From the NCBI GenBank assembly GCA_945281075.1, contig CALYQE010000118.1:1-5597 (forward strand): 5,597 bases of DNA, given 5' to 3'. Under the pieces are notes generated by a model. The model made no database searches and was not told the DNA's origin. It saw only the letters and a program-made list of their open reading frames with translations. A program made the translations under genes and the position numbers. Source of the DNA: an uncultured Lactobacillus sp. (GTDB lineage: Bacteria; Bacillota; Bacilli; Lactobacillales; Lactobacillaceae). Shown here one piece after another: positions 1-5,596 of the stretch (position 1 is the first letter of the stretch; every line of letters starts with the position of its first letter).

Positions 1-693
1 GCAGAAGAGTTTAGTCAACAAATGAAGTTTATTGCCGAGCAGGCTCAAACTACGGTTGTTTTCCCATGCTATCGATTGGCTCCGGAGAATCCTTTTCCAG
101 CTGCAGTTAATGATGCATTGGGAATTGTTAACTGGGTTAAAGCTAACCATAAGAAGTTGGGCTCAGGTAATGAAAAATTAGTTTTAGCAGGTGATAGTGC
201 TGGAAGTGGACTGATTAACTCATGCATCGTTTTGCTGAAAAAAACCGACTTTATTTCCCGGGTAATAGAGCTCTATCCTGCTATCGATAATGACATGGAG
301 CCATATTTTGATTGGAAAAAATTTGATGTTTGTTTGGAAGACGAAAAATATGCCAAAAATAGAGTAAACAGAATGCGGAAATCTTTGACTTCGTTTGAAG
401 ATAATTATCTGCATCATCGACTAGACCCGCGCGATGAAGTGGTAAACCTGTTTAATATTAGAAATTGGGCGAAAATCCCGCCAATAACCTTTCTTCTTAA
501 CCAATATGATCTCATTACTTTAGTTGCAGAAGAGTTTATTAAGAAAGCTTTGACACACGATGTTAATGTGAAGGTGCTTAAATATCTGGGTTGCGATCAT
601 GGTACGCTTAACTTTTTCGGTTTAGAGCCACAGGCAGAAGATATGTGTTTAGAAATTGCGAAGGCAATTAAGGAAACAAGTAAAACTAAATAA
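1..693 (+). CDS. alpha/beta hydrolase (hormone-sensitive lipase-like esterase), 5' end outside window
   Basis: The frame is open from base 1, so the gene begins upstream; the ATG at 22 is internal. The 230 visible residues hold the family's YRLAPE-PFPAA block (about 70-105), a nucleophile elbow GDSAGSG with Ser at 196-198, an Asp in NQYDLI at 508-510 and a His in CDHG at 598-600. This is a complete Ser-Asp-His triad in the order and spacing of the hormone-sensitive-lipase / alpha/beta-hydrolase-3 family. The upstream HGGG oxyanion-hole motif expected for this family would lie before the window and cannot be checked. The elbow has Ser where GDSAGG is usual. No membrane segment is visible, so the protein is probably a cytoplasmic carboxylesterase acting on small acyl esters; the substrate is unknown. 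It ends 18 bases before the RAT element of the next operon and has no terminator of its own, so it probably belongs to a separate unit. The family call is firm; the physiological role is not. Confidence 0.9.
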   Translation, partial: AEEFSQQMKFIAEQAQTTVVFPCYRLAPENPFPAAVNDALGIVNWVKANHKKLGSGNEKLVLAGDSAGSGLINSCIVLLKKTDFISRVIELYPAIDNDMEPYFDWKKFDVCLEDEKYAKNRVNRMRKSLTSFEDNYLHHRLDPRDEVVNLFNIRNWAKIPPITFLLNQYDLITLVAEEFIKKALTHDVNVKVLKYLGCDHGTLNFFGLEPQAEDMCLEIAKAIKETSKTK

Positions 694-697
694 TAAT
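668..697 (+). promoter_or_regulatory. possible sigma-A promoter of the PTS operon (weak match)
   Basis: The leader needs a transcription start before the RAT at 712. AATAAT at 692-697 matches the -10 consensus at five of six bases. An 18-base spacer upstream lies TTAAGG (668-673), which matches -35 at only three of six. Initiation would fall near 704, just before the RAT. A second AATAAT at 689-694 overlaps the first. No sigma-54 type -24/-12 pair and no convincing catabolite (cre) operator was found here. The site lies within and just after the end of the hydrolase gene. The choice is forced by position more than by sequence quality. Confidence 0.25.
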
Positions 698-711
698 TGT
701 AATTTGAATTT

Positions 712-742
712 AGATCGTTACAGTTTAAAAACTGGCGAAACT
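712..742 (+). promoter_or_regulatory. RAT (ribonucleic antiterminator) hairpin, target of a LicT/BglG-type protein
   Basis: The segment folds like the RAT targets of the BglG/SacY/LicT family. AG (712-713) pairs with CT (741-742). A714 faces AA (739-740) as an asymmetric internal loop. TCG (715-717) pairs with CGA (736-738). TTA (718-720) faces G735 as the second asymmetric loop. CAGT (721-724) pairs with ACTG (731-734) under the apical loop. The remembered consensus is GGATTGTTACTG...CAGGCAAAACC; the loop bases A, TTA, G and AA are identical to it, while the base pairs differ in compensating ways. The last bases are shared with the terminator that follows. The cognate regulator is probably the PRD antiterminator encoded at 3356-4213. 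Confidence 0.85.
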
Positions 743-805
743 AAAATATTGATTTCTAATGTTTGCTCAAAATATTGCGAATCTCTATTTTGGTTTTTTT
801 ATTTT
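738..805 (+). terminator. leader terminator, mutually exclusive with the RAT
   Basis: Bases 738-748 can pair with 786-796 over 11 bp (one G-U). After a 2x2 mismatch, 751-755 can pair with 779-783 over 5 bp (one G-U). The descending arm runs into a T-rich tract, seven T at 794-800 followed by ATTTT. Bases 738-742 are also the 3' strand of the RAT, so both structures cannot form at once, which is the arrangement expected for protein-controlled antitermination. The stem is AT-rich with a loop of about 23 bases, so its unaided strength is uncertain. A direct repeat AAAATATTG (743-751 and 769-777) lies inside. It may also end transcripts arriving from the hydrolase gene. Confidence 0.6.
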
Positions 806-817
806 AGGAGAGAAAAA

Positions 818-1312
818 ATGACGATAGTAGGAGCAAGAATAGATAATAGATTACTTCATGGGATTGTGGCAACTAGTTGGGCGCCTGATGCAAATGCTAC
901 CCGCGTAATGGTAATCGATGATAATGTCGCGAATGATCCACAAAAAAAGCAGGCTATGAAGCTGGGAAGGCCATCAGGTATGGCTGTATCAATTATCACG
1001 GAGCAAGCTGCGCTCGATAATTTTAAAATCCATAAGTATGATCGACAAAGAGTTTTTATCGTTTCACAAACGCCGAATGTTTTTTTGTCACTGCTTGAAC
1101 AAGGAGAAGAACTTAACGAACTAGTTTTAGGTGGAACACTTACATTTGAAAACGCGATCAAGGTAACTAATAGGGCATATATCAAGCCAGAACAAGTTGC
1201 TACTTATGAGGCAATTATCGATCACGGTTGTAAGGTGGTCTCTAAGTATGTCCCTCAAGATGACAAAGTGGATGTTGCAAAAGTATTGAAAAATAAGAAG
1301 GCAGGTGCTTAA
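818..1312 (+). CDS. PTS mannose/fructose/sorbose-class EIIB component
   Basis: This 164-residue protein has the usual length of a stand-alone mannose-class IIB domain. The phosphorylation site is His14 in RIDNRLLHGIV, near the N-terminus as expected; the family more often has Gln after HG, and here it is Ile. A VMVIDDNVANDP stretch (about 30-41) and the GGTLTFENA segment near residues 105-113 also fit the family. The protein is cytosolic, takes phosphate from the IIA protein (2928-3344) and passes it to the sugar at the IIC-IID complex. The start at 818 is chosen because AGGAGAG (806-812) sits five bases upstream and the protein then begins exactly at the family N-terminus. In-frame starts further upstream would lie across the leader hairpins. 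It is the first gene after the RAT/terminator, so its expression should depend on antitermination. The sugar is not predictable from this protein alone. Confidence 0.93.
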   Translation: MTIVGARIDNRLLHGIVATSWAPDANATRVMVIDDNVANDPQKKQAMKLGRPSGMAVSIITEQAALDNFKIHKYDRQRVFIVSQTPNVFLSLLEQGEELNELVLGGTLTFENAIKVTNRAYIKPEQVATYEAIIDHGCKVVSKYVPQDDKVDVAKVLKNKKAGA

Positions 1313-1314
1313 TC

Positions 1315-2112
1315 ATGGGATTTTCAATTTGGCAAATAATTTTAGTTACTGTAATAGCTTATATTCAACGATTGGACTTTGAAACCACACAAATTGTTCC
1401 AATGAACTACATGTTTTGGTCCTGTGTGGTTGGGGCAATTTTAGGCGATTTTCAGATGGGCCTAGTTGTTGGAGCAACTATCCAATTGATGTCACTAGGC
1501 GTAGCAGCCTTGGGTGGCAGTTCTGCACCTGATTATGCAGTAGCTGGAATAATTTCAACTGCTGTAGCGATTGGAACCGGTAAAGGAATGGCCGCAGGGT
1601 TAGCTTTAGGTGTTCCAGTTGGAATGATTTGTATTCAATTAGATGTGTTATTAAAAATTCTAAACTCGTTTATTACAAACAGGGCACATGAACTGGCTGA
1701 TAAGCGTCAGTACCGTAAGATGAGGATGCTGATTCCAGTGATGACCGCACTAATGCCATTAGAATCAGCTGTTCCAGTATTTGTAGCCGTTTTGTTTGGC
1801 AAAACAGTTGTTAATAGCATTTTAAACTTTATGCCAACTTGGTTTACGGTCGGTTTGAACGTTGCTAGTGGAATGCTTCCAGCTGTGGGGATGGCAATGC
1901 TCTTGTCTTACATGCCGCTTAAAAAATATGGCTACTGGCTGCTTGTTGGCTTTGCTTTATCTGCATACTTAAAGATGCCGGTCTTAGGCGTCGCTTTAAT
2001 TGGTGTTGCAGGCGCAATTCCAACATTCATGAACTATTCAAACGCATCTAATGGTAGCCAAACTAGTGCTGCTGCAAACGGACTAACTCAGGAGGACATG
2101 GAAGATGAATAA
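1315..2112 (+). CDS. PTS mannose/fructose/sorbose-class EIIC membrane component
   Basis: This 265-residue, strongly hydrophobic protein has several membrane-spanning segments and the hallmark run of family IIC proteins at residues 40-74: GAILGD, then GLVVGATIQL, then LGG...APD. IIC forms the sugar-translocating channel in the cytoplasmic membrane together with IID. The start lies two bases after the EIIB stop, with AGGTG (1303-1307) seven bases upstream, so the two genes are probably translationally coupled. The C-terminus after about residue 242 is a polar tail rich in Asn, Ser and Ala that ends in an acidic EDMEDE stretch. The coding sequence overlaps the next gene by eight bases. Length and motifs are normal for the family, and no truncation is seen. 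Confidence 0.93.
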   Translation: MGFSIWQIILVTVIAYIQRLDFETTQIVPMNYMFWSCVVGAILGDFQMGLVVGATIQLMSLGVAALGGSSAPDYAVAGIISTAVAIGTGKGMAAGLALGVPVGMICIQLDVLLKILNSFITNRAHELADKRQYRKMRMLIPVMTALMPLESAVPVFVAVLFGKTVVNSILNFMPTWFTVGLNVASGMLPAVGMAMLLSYMPLKKYGYWLLVGFALSAYLKMPVLGVALIGVAGAIPTFMNYSNASNGSQTSAAANGLTQEDMEDE

Positions 2113-2926
2113 AGTAAGCGAAACAAAACAAGAAGGCAGAGTTCTAAATAAAAAAGATATCTGGAGAGCCATGAGACGGCACTATTTAGCTATCAGCACT
2201 TATAACTATGATAGCGGCTTTGCGGCAACTCTTGTTTGGGAATTGTTCCCAGCACTCAGCAAAATTTATAAAGATGATCCGGATGGTTTGCAAGCCTCAA
2301 TTGATAATCAATTCAAATTTTACAATTGCAATCCATGGATGTCTCCTATAATTACTGGAGCAACTTTGGCAATAGAAGAAAAAGGTAAAACTAAATCTTT
2401 GGAAGCTGTTCAAGACTTAAAAACAGCTTTGATGGGACCTTTTTCAGGAATTGGTGATGCACTCATTTGGGTCCTCTTTCCAACTGTATTGGGGGCCATT
2501 GCTGCTTCAATGGGTAAACATGGCAACAGTATAGGAATGTGGATTTATTTTGCTGTTTACTTTTTATTCTTCTTTTTACGTTCTTTCCTCTACAAAGTAG
2601 GGTATGAATCAGGGGCATCATTAATGACTAGTATGAGCGATCAGCTATCTGCTCTGACAGATGCTGTTTCTGTACTAGGCATTGCAGTGATAGGTGCAAT
2701 CGTTCCGTCAACTGTTAACTTCCAGCTAGCATTAAAGTTTAGTCAAGCTGGTGTGTCTATAACAGGTCAGCAAATACTTGACCAAATAATGCCTGGACTA
2801 TTGCCAGTGACTTTGACAGGATTGTTATATTGGATGCTACGAAAAGGGCGAAAAATGACAACGCTAATTTTAATGGTAATTGTTATCGCAATGATTGGTG
2901 CAGCACTAGGTATTTTAAAGGCATAA
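2105..2926 (+). CDS. PTS mannose/fructose/sorbose-class EIID membrane component
   Basis: This 273-residue protein has a soluble N-terminal half and hydrophobic segments toward the C-terminus (about residues 120-160, 185-205, 230-245 and 252-271). The family signature LMGPFSGIGDALIW lies at about 109-122, and FKFYNCNPWMSP (70-81) corresponds to the conserved segment that precedes it. IID occurs only in the mannose class of PTS and completes the membrane channel with IIC. The ATG at 2105 overlaps the end of EIIC, with AGGAGG at 2090-2095 nine bases upstream and inside the EIIC coding sequence, which suggests coupled translation and equal amounts of the two membrane partners. An ATG at 2098 is in the EIIC frame and is not a start for this gene. 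Confidence 0.93.
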   Translation: MNKVSETKQEGRVLNKKDIWRAMRRHYLAISTYNYDSGFAATLVWELFPALSKIYKDDPDGLQASIDNQFKFYNCNPWMSPIITGATLAIEEKGKTKSLEAVQDLKTALMGPFSGIGDALIWVLFPTVLGAIAASMGKHGNSIGMWIYFAVYFLFFFLRSFLYKVGYESGASLMTSMSDQLSALTDAVSVLGIAVIGAIVPSTVNFQLALKFSQAGVSITGQQILDQIMPGLLPVTLTGLLYWMLRKGRKMTTLILMVIVIAMIGAALGILKA

Positions 2927-2927
2927 T

Positions 2928-3344
2928 ATGAAACAAATAGTAATAATTTCGCATAAAACAATGGCGCAAGGCATGGCGGAAACAATCAGATTCTTTGCGG
3001 GAGACATTACCAATCTGCACTATCTTTGTGCTTATGAAAATGGTAAGAATGCTTTTCCTGCTGATGAACTGGCTGCTACCATTGCTAGCTTCAATGATCA
3101 AGATCAGGTTTTTTTATTGACTGATTTGCTAGGAGGCAGTGTTAATCAAAACTGCACGCAGTTAATAAAAAATAAACAGGTAAATGTTATCACAGGGGTA
3201 AACCTTGCATTGGCATTATCAATTGTTCTTCAACCAGAGGACAGACTTTCTGAGCAAGAAATAAATAAATTGGTTAGTGAGGCTAAAACTCAAATGGTTT
3301 ACATGAATGACTATAATGGCAATGACGAAGCAGATGATGAATAG
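2928..3344 (+). CDS. PTS mannose/fructose/sorbose-class EIIA component
   Basis: This 138-residue cytosolic protein has the fold signatures of family IIA domains: a beta strand IVIISH with the phosphorylatable His9, the TDLLGGS segment at 65-71 (usually TDLxGGSP; here Val follows the Ser), and ITGVNLALAL at 88-97, matching the usual GvNLpml block. It receives phosphate from HPr and passes it to His14 of the EIIB. It starts one base after the EIID stop, with AAAGG (2917-2921) six bases upstream. IIA is a separate protein here rather than fused to IIB as in E. coli ManX. The C-terminus is acidic (NDEADDE). In PTS-controlled regulation its partner IIB would also be the likely phosphate donor or acceptor for the downstream PRD protein. 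Confidence 0.92.
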   Translation: MKQIVIISHKTMAQGMAETIRFFAGDITNLHYLCAYENGKNAFPADELAATIASFNDQDQVFLLTDLLGGSVNQNCTQLIKNKQVNVITGVNLALALSIVLQPEDRLSEQEINKLVSEAKTQMVYMNDYNGNDEADDE

Positions 3345-3355
3345 GAATTACAAGG

Positions 3356-4213
3356 ATGAAAGTTATTAAAGTTTTTAATAATAACGTTGTTCTGGTCGAA
3401 GATGGGAAACACCAACAGGCAATTTTATTTGGTAATGGCATTGGTTTTAAAAAACAGCCTGGGGATAGCGTAACAAAGAGCAAAGGCGTACAAACTTTTA
3501 TTAAAAACATCAAGGATCCTGAGTGGCTGAATTCACTGTCTAATCTGTTGGAGAGTGTTCCCTTGGAGTATCTAGCAGTTTCGAAAAACATTATTGATCA
3601 GGCTCAAAAGCAGCTTAAGACGACATTTAATCAGTTCTTAATAATCAGTTTGGCGGATCATATCTATTTTGCGGTGAAAAGAAGTAAAAAGCAGGATGTT
3701 TCTTCTCTAGTTAGTGTAAAAGATGTTTATCCATTAGAATATAAACAGGCAAAAGAAAGTGTAAAATGGATAAATTCCACTTTCAAAGTTACTTTACCTG
3801 AGGGCGAAGCGGGACTGATTGCCATTCATTTTGTTGAAAATGAAATTTTCCCAATTAATGAAAAGCAGGGCTTAGGCAAAGATGCAGTAAGCTTTCATCT
3901 AAGTAAGGTACTCCAGATCATTATTACAGATTTAGGTTATCCGGAGCAGCCAACGACACTGGAAAGAATGACAGTACATTTGCGTTTTTTAATTACGCAT
4001 GTGCAAAATAACCATAGATATATTACCGATGAATCTACAGATAATAAAAAGATACTAGACTCGTTTTTAAAACAATTTCCCGAATTAAAGGGCACACTAA
4101 AGAAATTGCAGGACTATTTTTATCAAGAATTGGATTATAAATTAAATAATAGTGAACGTCTTTACTTAGTAATTCATTTAAAGCAAGTTGAAAACAGTTC
4201 AGAGGATGAATAG
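3356..4213 (+). CDS. PRD-containing transcription antiterminator, LicT/BglG family
   Basis: This 285-residue protein has the full length of the family. Residues 1 to about 55 are the RNA-binding CAT domain (KVFNNNVVLVED start, FGNGIGFKKQPGD at 25-37). PRD1 follows with His102 in SLADHIYFAV and His158 in GLIAIHFVENE. PRD2 has His208 in MTVHLRF and His274 in LYLVIHLKQV. All four phosphorylatable histidines of LicT-type proteins are therefore present, so both negative control by the cognate EII and positive control by HPr are possible. There is no helix-turn-helix, sigma-54 activator or fused EII domain, which separates it from LevR/ManR and MtlR-type PRD regulators. Its expected target is the RAT at 712-742. 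The start at 3356 is preceded by AGGA (3343-3346), which overlaps the EIIA stop codon. It lies within the operon it should control, giving positive autoregulation. Family call firm; target inferred. Confidence 0.93.
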   Translation: MKVIKVFNNNVVLVEDGKHQQAILFGNGIGFKKQPGDSVTKSKGVQTFIKNIKDPEWLNSLSNLLESVPLEYLAVSKNIIDQAQKQLKTTFNQFLIISLADHIYFAVKRSKKQDVSSLVSVKDVYPLEYKQAKESVKWINSTFKVTLPEGEAGLIAIHFVENEIFPINEKQGLGKDAVSFHLSKVLQIIITDLGYPEQPTTLERMTVHLRFLITHVQNNHRYITDESTDNKKILDSFLKQFPELKGTLKKLQDYFYQELDYKLNNSERLYLVIHLKQVENSSEDE

Positions 4214-4225
4214 GAGAAGCTAACA

Positions 4226-5131
4226 ATGAAAATTTCTCAGGTAATAAATCAACTAATTAACTATGAATGCAGTGAAGTAAATTTAGCATTGCTTAGTGGT
4301 CAAAAAGATACCGGGCGTTTAACTAAGCTCGGTCATGATACTGATCGAGATAAAATTTTATATGGTAAGCAATACTTAAATGATGAATGCACGGGGGTAG
4401 TGACTACTTGCTGGCCTAGCGTTGCCGTGATTGAAAAAGCACATGAAAGAGGGGCCAACTTAATTATTTGTCATGAAGCATTATTTTGGAATCATGGAGA
4501 TCATTTAGGTTGGCTGAAAGAGAGTCAAAATCAGACTTTTGCAGAAAAAAGCAAGCTGTTGGATGAATACAAGATAGTTGTTAGAAGAGATCATGATCAT
4601 TTACATGCGGGCATTCCGGTGTCAGAGAGTCCAAGTGGCTTTGCTGATGGCATATTTTATGGGTATGCTAAAGTGTTGGGGTGGACTAAATATTTGAAAA
4701 ATTTCAATGGCATGCCAATTCAATTTGAATTTCCTCTTGGTACCACAGTTAAAACAATTGCACAGCACTTAATCGCAACTCTGCATCTAAATGGGTGCAG
4801 AATTGAAGGTTCACCTGACACGCCAGTTAAAAAAGCGATTCTTCCCTTTCATAATTTTGGTGATGCCAATGAGCTTATTACCAAATTGGACCAGGATTCA
4901 ATTGACTGTGTATTGACAATGGAAATGATTGATTTTACTCTAGCTGAATATATACGTGACAGTAGCATATTGGGTCTGAACAAAGCGATAGTCCAAATTG
5001 GTCATTTTAATACTGAGGAAGCCGGTATGCAGTATATGGCTGAATGGTTACCTAATGTAATTGCAGGCAGTAATATTAAAGTTGAATATATCCAATCTGG
5101 CGATATGTATAACTTTGTTTTAGCGAAATAA
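4226..5131 (+). CDS. NIF3/DUF34-like putative dinuclear-metal protein
   Basis: This 301-residue protein resembles the NIF3 (DUF34, formerly 'GTP cyclohydrolase I type 2') family. Visible blocks are ANLIICHEALFWNHGD (77-92), VVRRDHDHLH (118-127) and QIGHFNTEEAG (257-267). The last matches the C-terminal GH...TE metal site of the family. The first replaces the classic His-His pair with His83-Glu84 and adds His90 and Asp92; the second is a His/Asp-rich block where the classic family has a single Asp. Candidate ligands are therefore His83, Glu84, His90, Asp92, Asp122, His123, His125, His127, His260 and Glu264. No signal peptide or membrane segment is seen, so the protein is cytosolic. The start at 4226 has AGGAG (4212-4216) nine bases upstream, overlapping the stop of the antiterminator gene, which makes it the likely last gene of the PTS operon. 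Biochemical function is not established for this kind of protein; a role in processing the imported compound is only a guess from context. Confidence 0.8.
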   Translation: MKISQVINQLINYECSEVNLALLSGQKDTGRLTKLGHDTDRDKILYGKQYLNDECTGVVTTCWPSVAVIEKAHERGANLIICHEALFWNHGDHLGWLKESQNQTFAEKSKLLDEYKIVVRRDHDHLHAGIPVSESPSGFADGIFYGYAKVLGWTKYLKNFNGMPIQFEFPLGTTVKTIAQHLIATLHLNGCRIEGSPDTPVKKAILPFHNFGDANELITKLDQDSIDCVLTMEMIDFTLAEYIRDSSILGLNKAIVQIGHFNTEEAGMQYMAEWLPNVIAGSNIKVEYIQSGDMYNFVLAK

Positions 5132-5264
5132 TTTTGTTTGGTAAATTTGGCAATTTCCAAAATAGAAGCTAAGCAAGCTTTGACAAAAATTAATTGCTTT
5201 ACTGAAAAAATTGAGATAGACTTTAATTTTTAATGGCTGCTTTTAAGCTTAACAGTAACTTACT

Positions 5265-5302
5265 AATACACAATTTGGCATGTGACAAATTGTGTATTTT
5301 TT
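5265..5302 (+). terminator. strong intrinsic terminator between convergent genes
   Basis: Arms 5265-5277 and 5286-5298 are perfectly complementary over 13 bp around an 8-base loop (5278-5285), and the descending arm ends in a run of six T (5297-5302). It lies 134 bases after the NIF3-like gene and 12 bases beyond the stop codon of the minus-strand gene. On the plus strand it should end the PTS operon. On the minus strand the hairpin is equally stable but is followed by a sequence that is not T-rich, so termination of the membrane-protein gene there is less sure. Confidence 0.88.
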
Positions 5303-5314
5303 AACTTAACTTTA

Positions 5315-5596
5315 TTAAACAGTGTCTTCTTGGTCTTTTTGCTTTATTCGATCTCTCTGAATTTTTAGCTCTATTATTTGGACGATCAGACAGAAATCAA
5401 AGACAAAGAAAATTATGCAACCGGCAATCGCTCCAATTAATGCGGGCCGATCAGTAATTCCGCTAATAATTTCTGAAATAAATACGGCAAAAAGAAAAAG
5501 TGGCACTATGAACAGATTTGACAGGTGATTAGAGATGCGAAGCAAAAACTGTAACTTGGATTTTTGATCTGAATAGAGATCAAATGCACCTTCTGA
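5315..5596 (-). CDS. small membrane protein of unknown function, 5' end outside window
   Basis: On the minus strand this frame stays open up to the window edge, so the start is probably beyond it; 93 residues are visible. A TTG at 5545-5543 could serve as an internal start giving 76 residues, but no clear ribosome binding site supports it and the frame continues upstream of it with a plausible polar sequence. Two hydrophobic stretches, about residues 28-46 and 52-75 of the visible part, look like membrane helices joined by a very short loop with Asp-Arg-Pro. The C-terminus after residue 76 is highly charged, rich in Lys, Arg, Gln, Glu and Asp. I do not recognise the family. The gene runs toward the PTS operon and shares the hairpin at 5265-5302, so it is a separate transcription unit with no visible functional link. 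Confidence 0.65.
   Translation of the reverse strand, partial: SEGAFDLYSDQKSKLQFLLRISNHLSNLFIVPLFLFAVFISEIISGITDRPALIGAIAGCIIFFVFDFCLIVQIIELKIQRDRIKQKDQEDTV

Noticed and set aside
640..740. Catabolite-repression (cre) operator near the operon promoter
   Set aside because: Every CG-centred 14-mer checked between 650 and 740 misses several core positions of the cre consensus.
656..817. Longer EIIB reading frame starting at the ATG at 656
   Set aside because: It would overlap the hydrolase gene, run through the RAT and terminator, and add 54 residues unlike any IIB N-terminus. AGGAGAG at 806-812 and the family N-terminus support the ATG at 818.
856..1185. Minus-strand open frame of 109 codons inside EIIB
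   Set aside because: It lies wholly opposite a well-recognised gene, shows no recognisable motif and has no supporting context, so it is a shadow of EIIB. The shorter minus-strand frames opposite the other genes were rejected for the same reason.
5166..5199. Small inverted repeats (AAGCT/AGCTT and AAGCAA/TTGCTT) after the NIF3-like gene
   Set aside because: The stems are only 5-6 bp, overlap each other and are not followed by a T tract, so they are not supported as terminators or binding sites.
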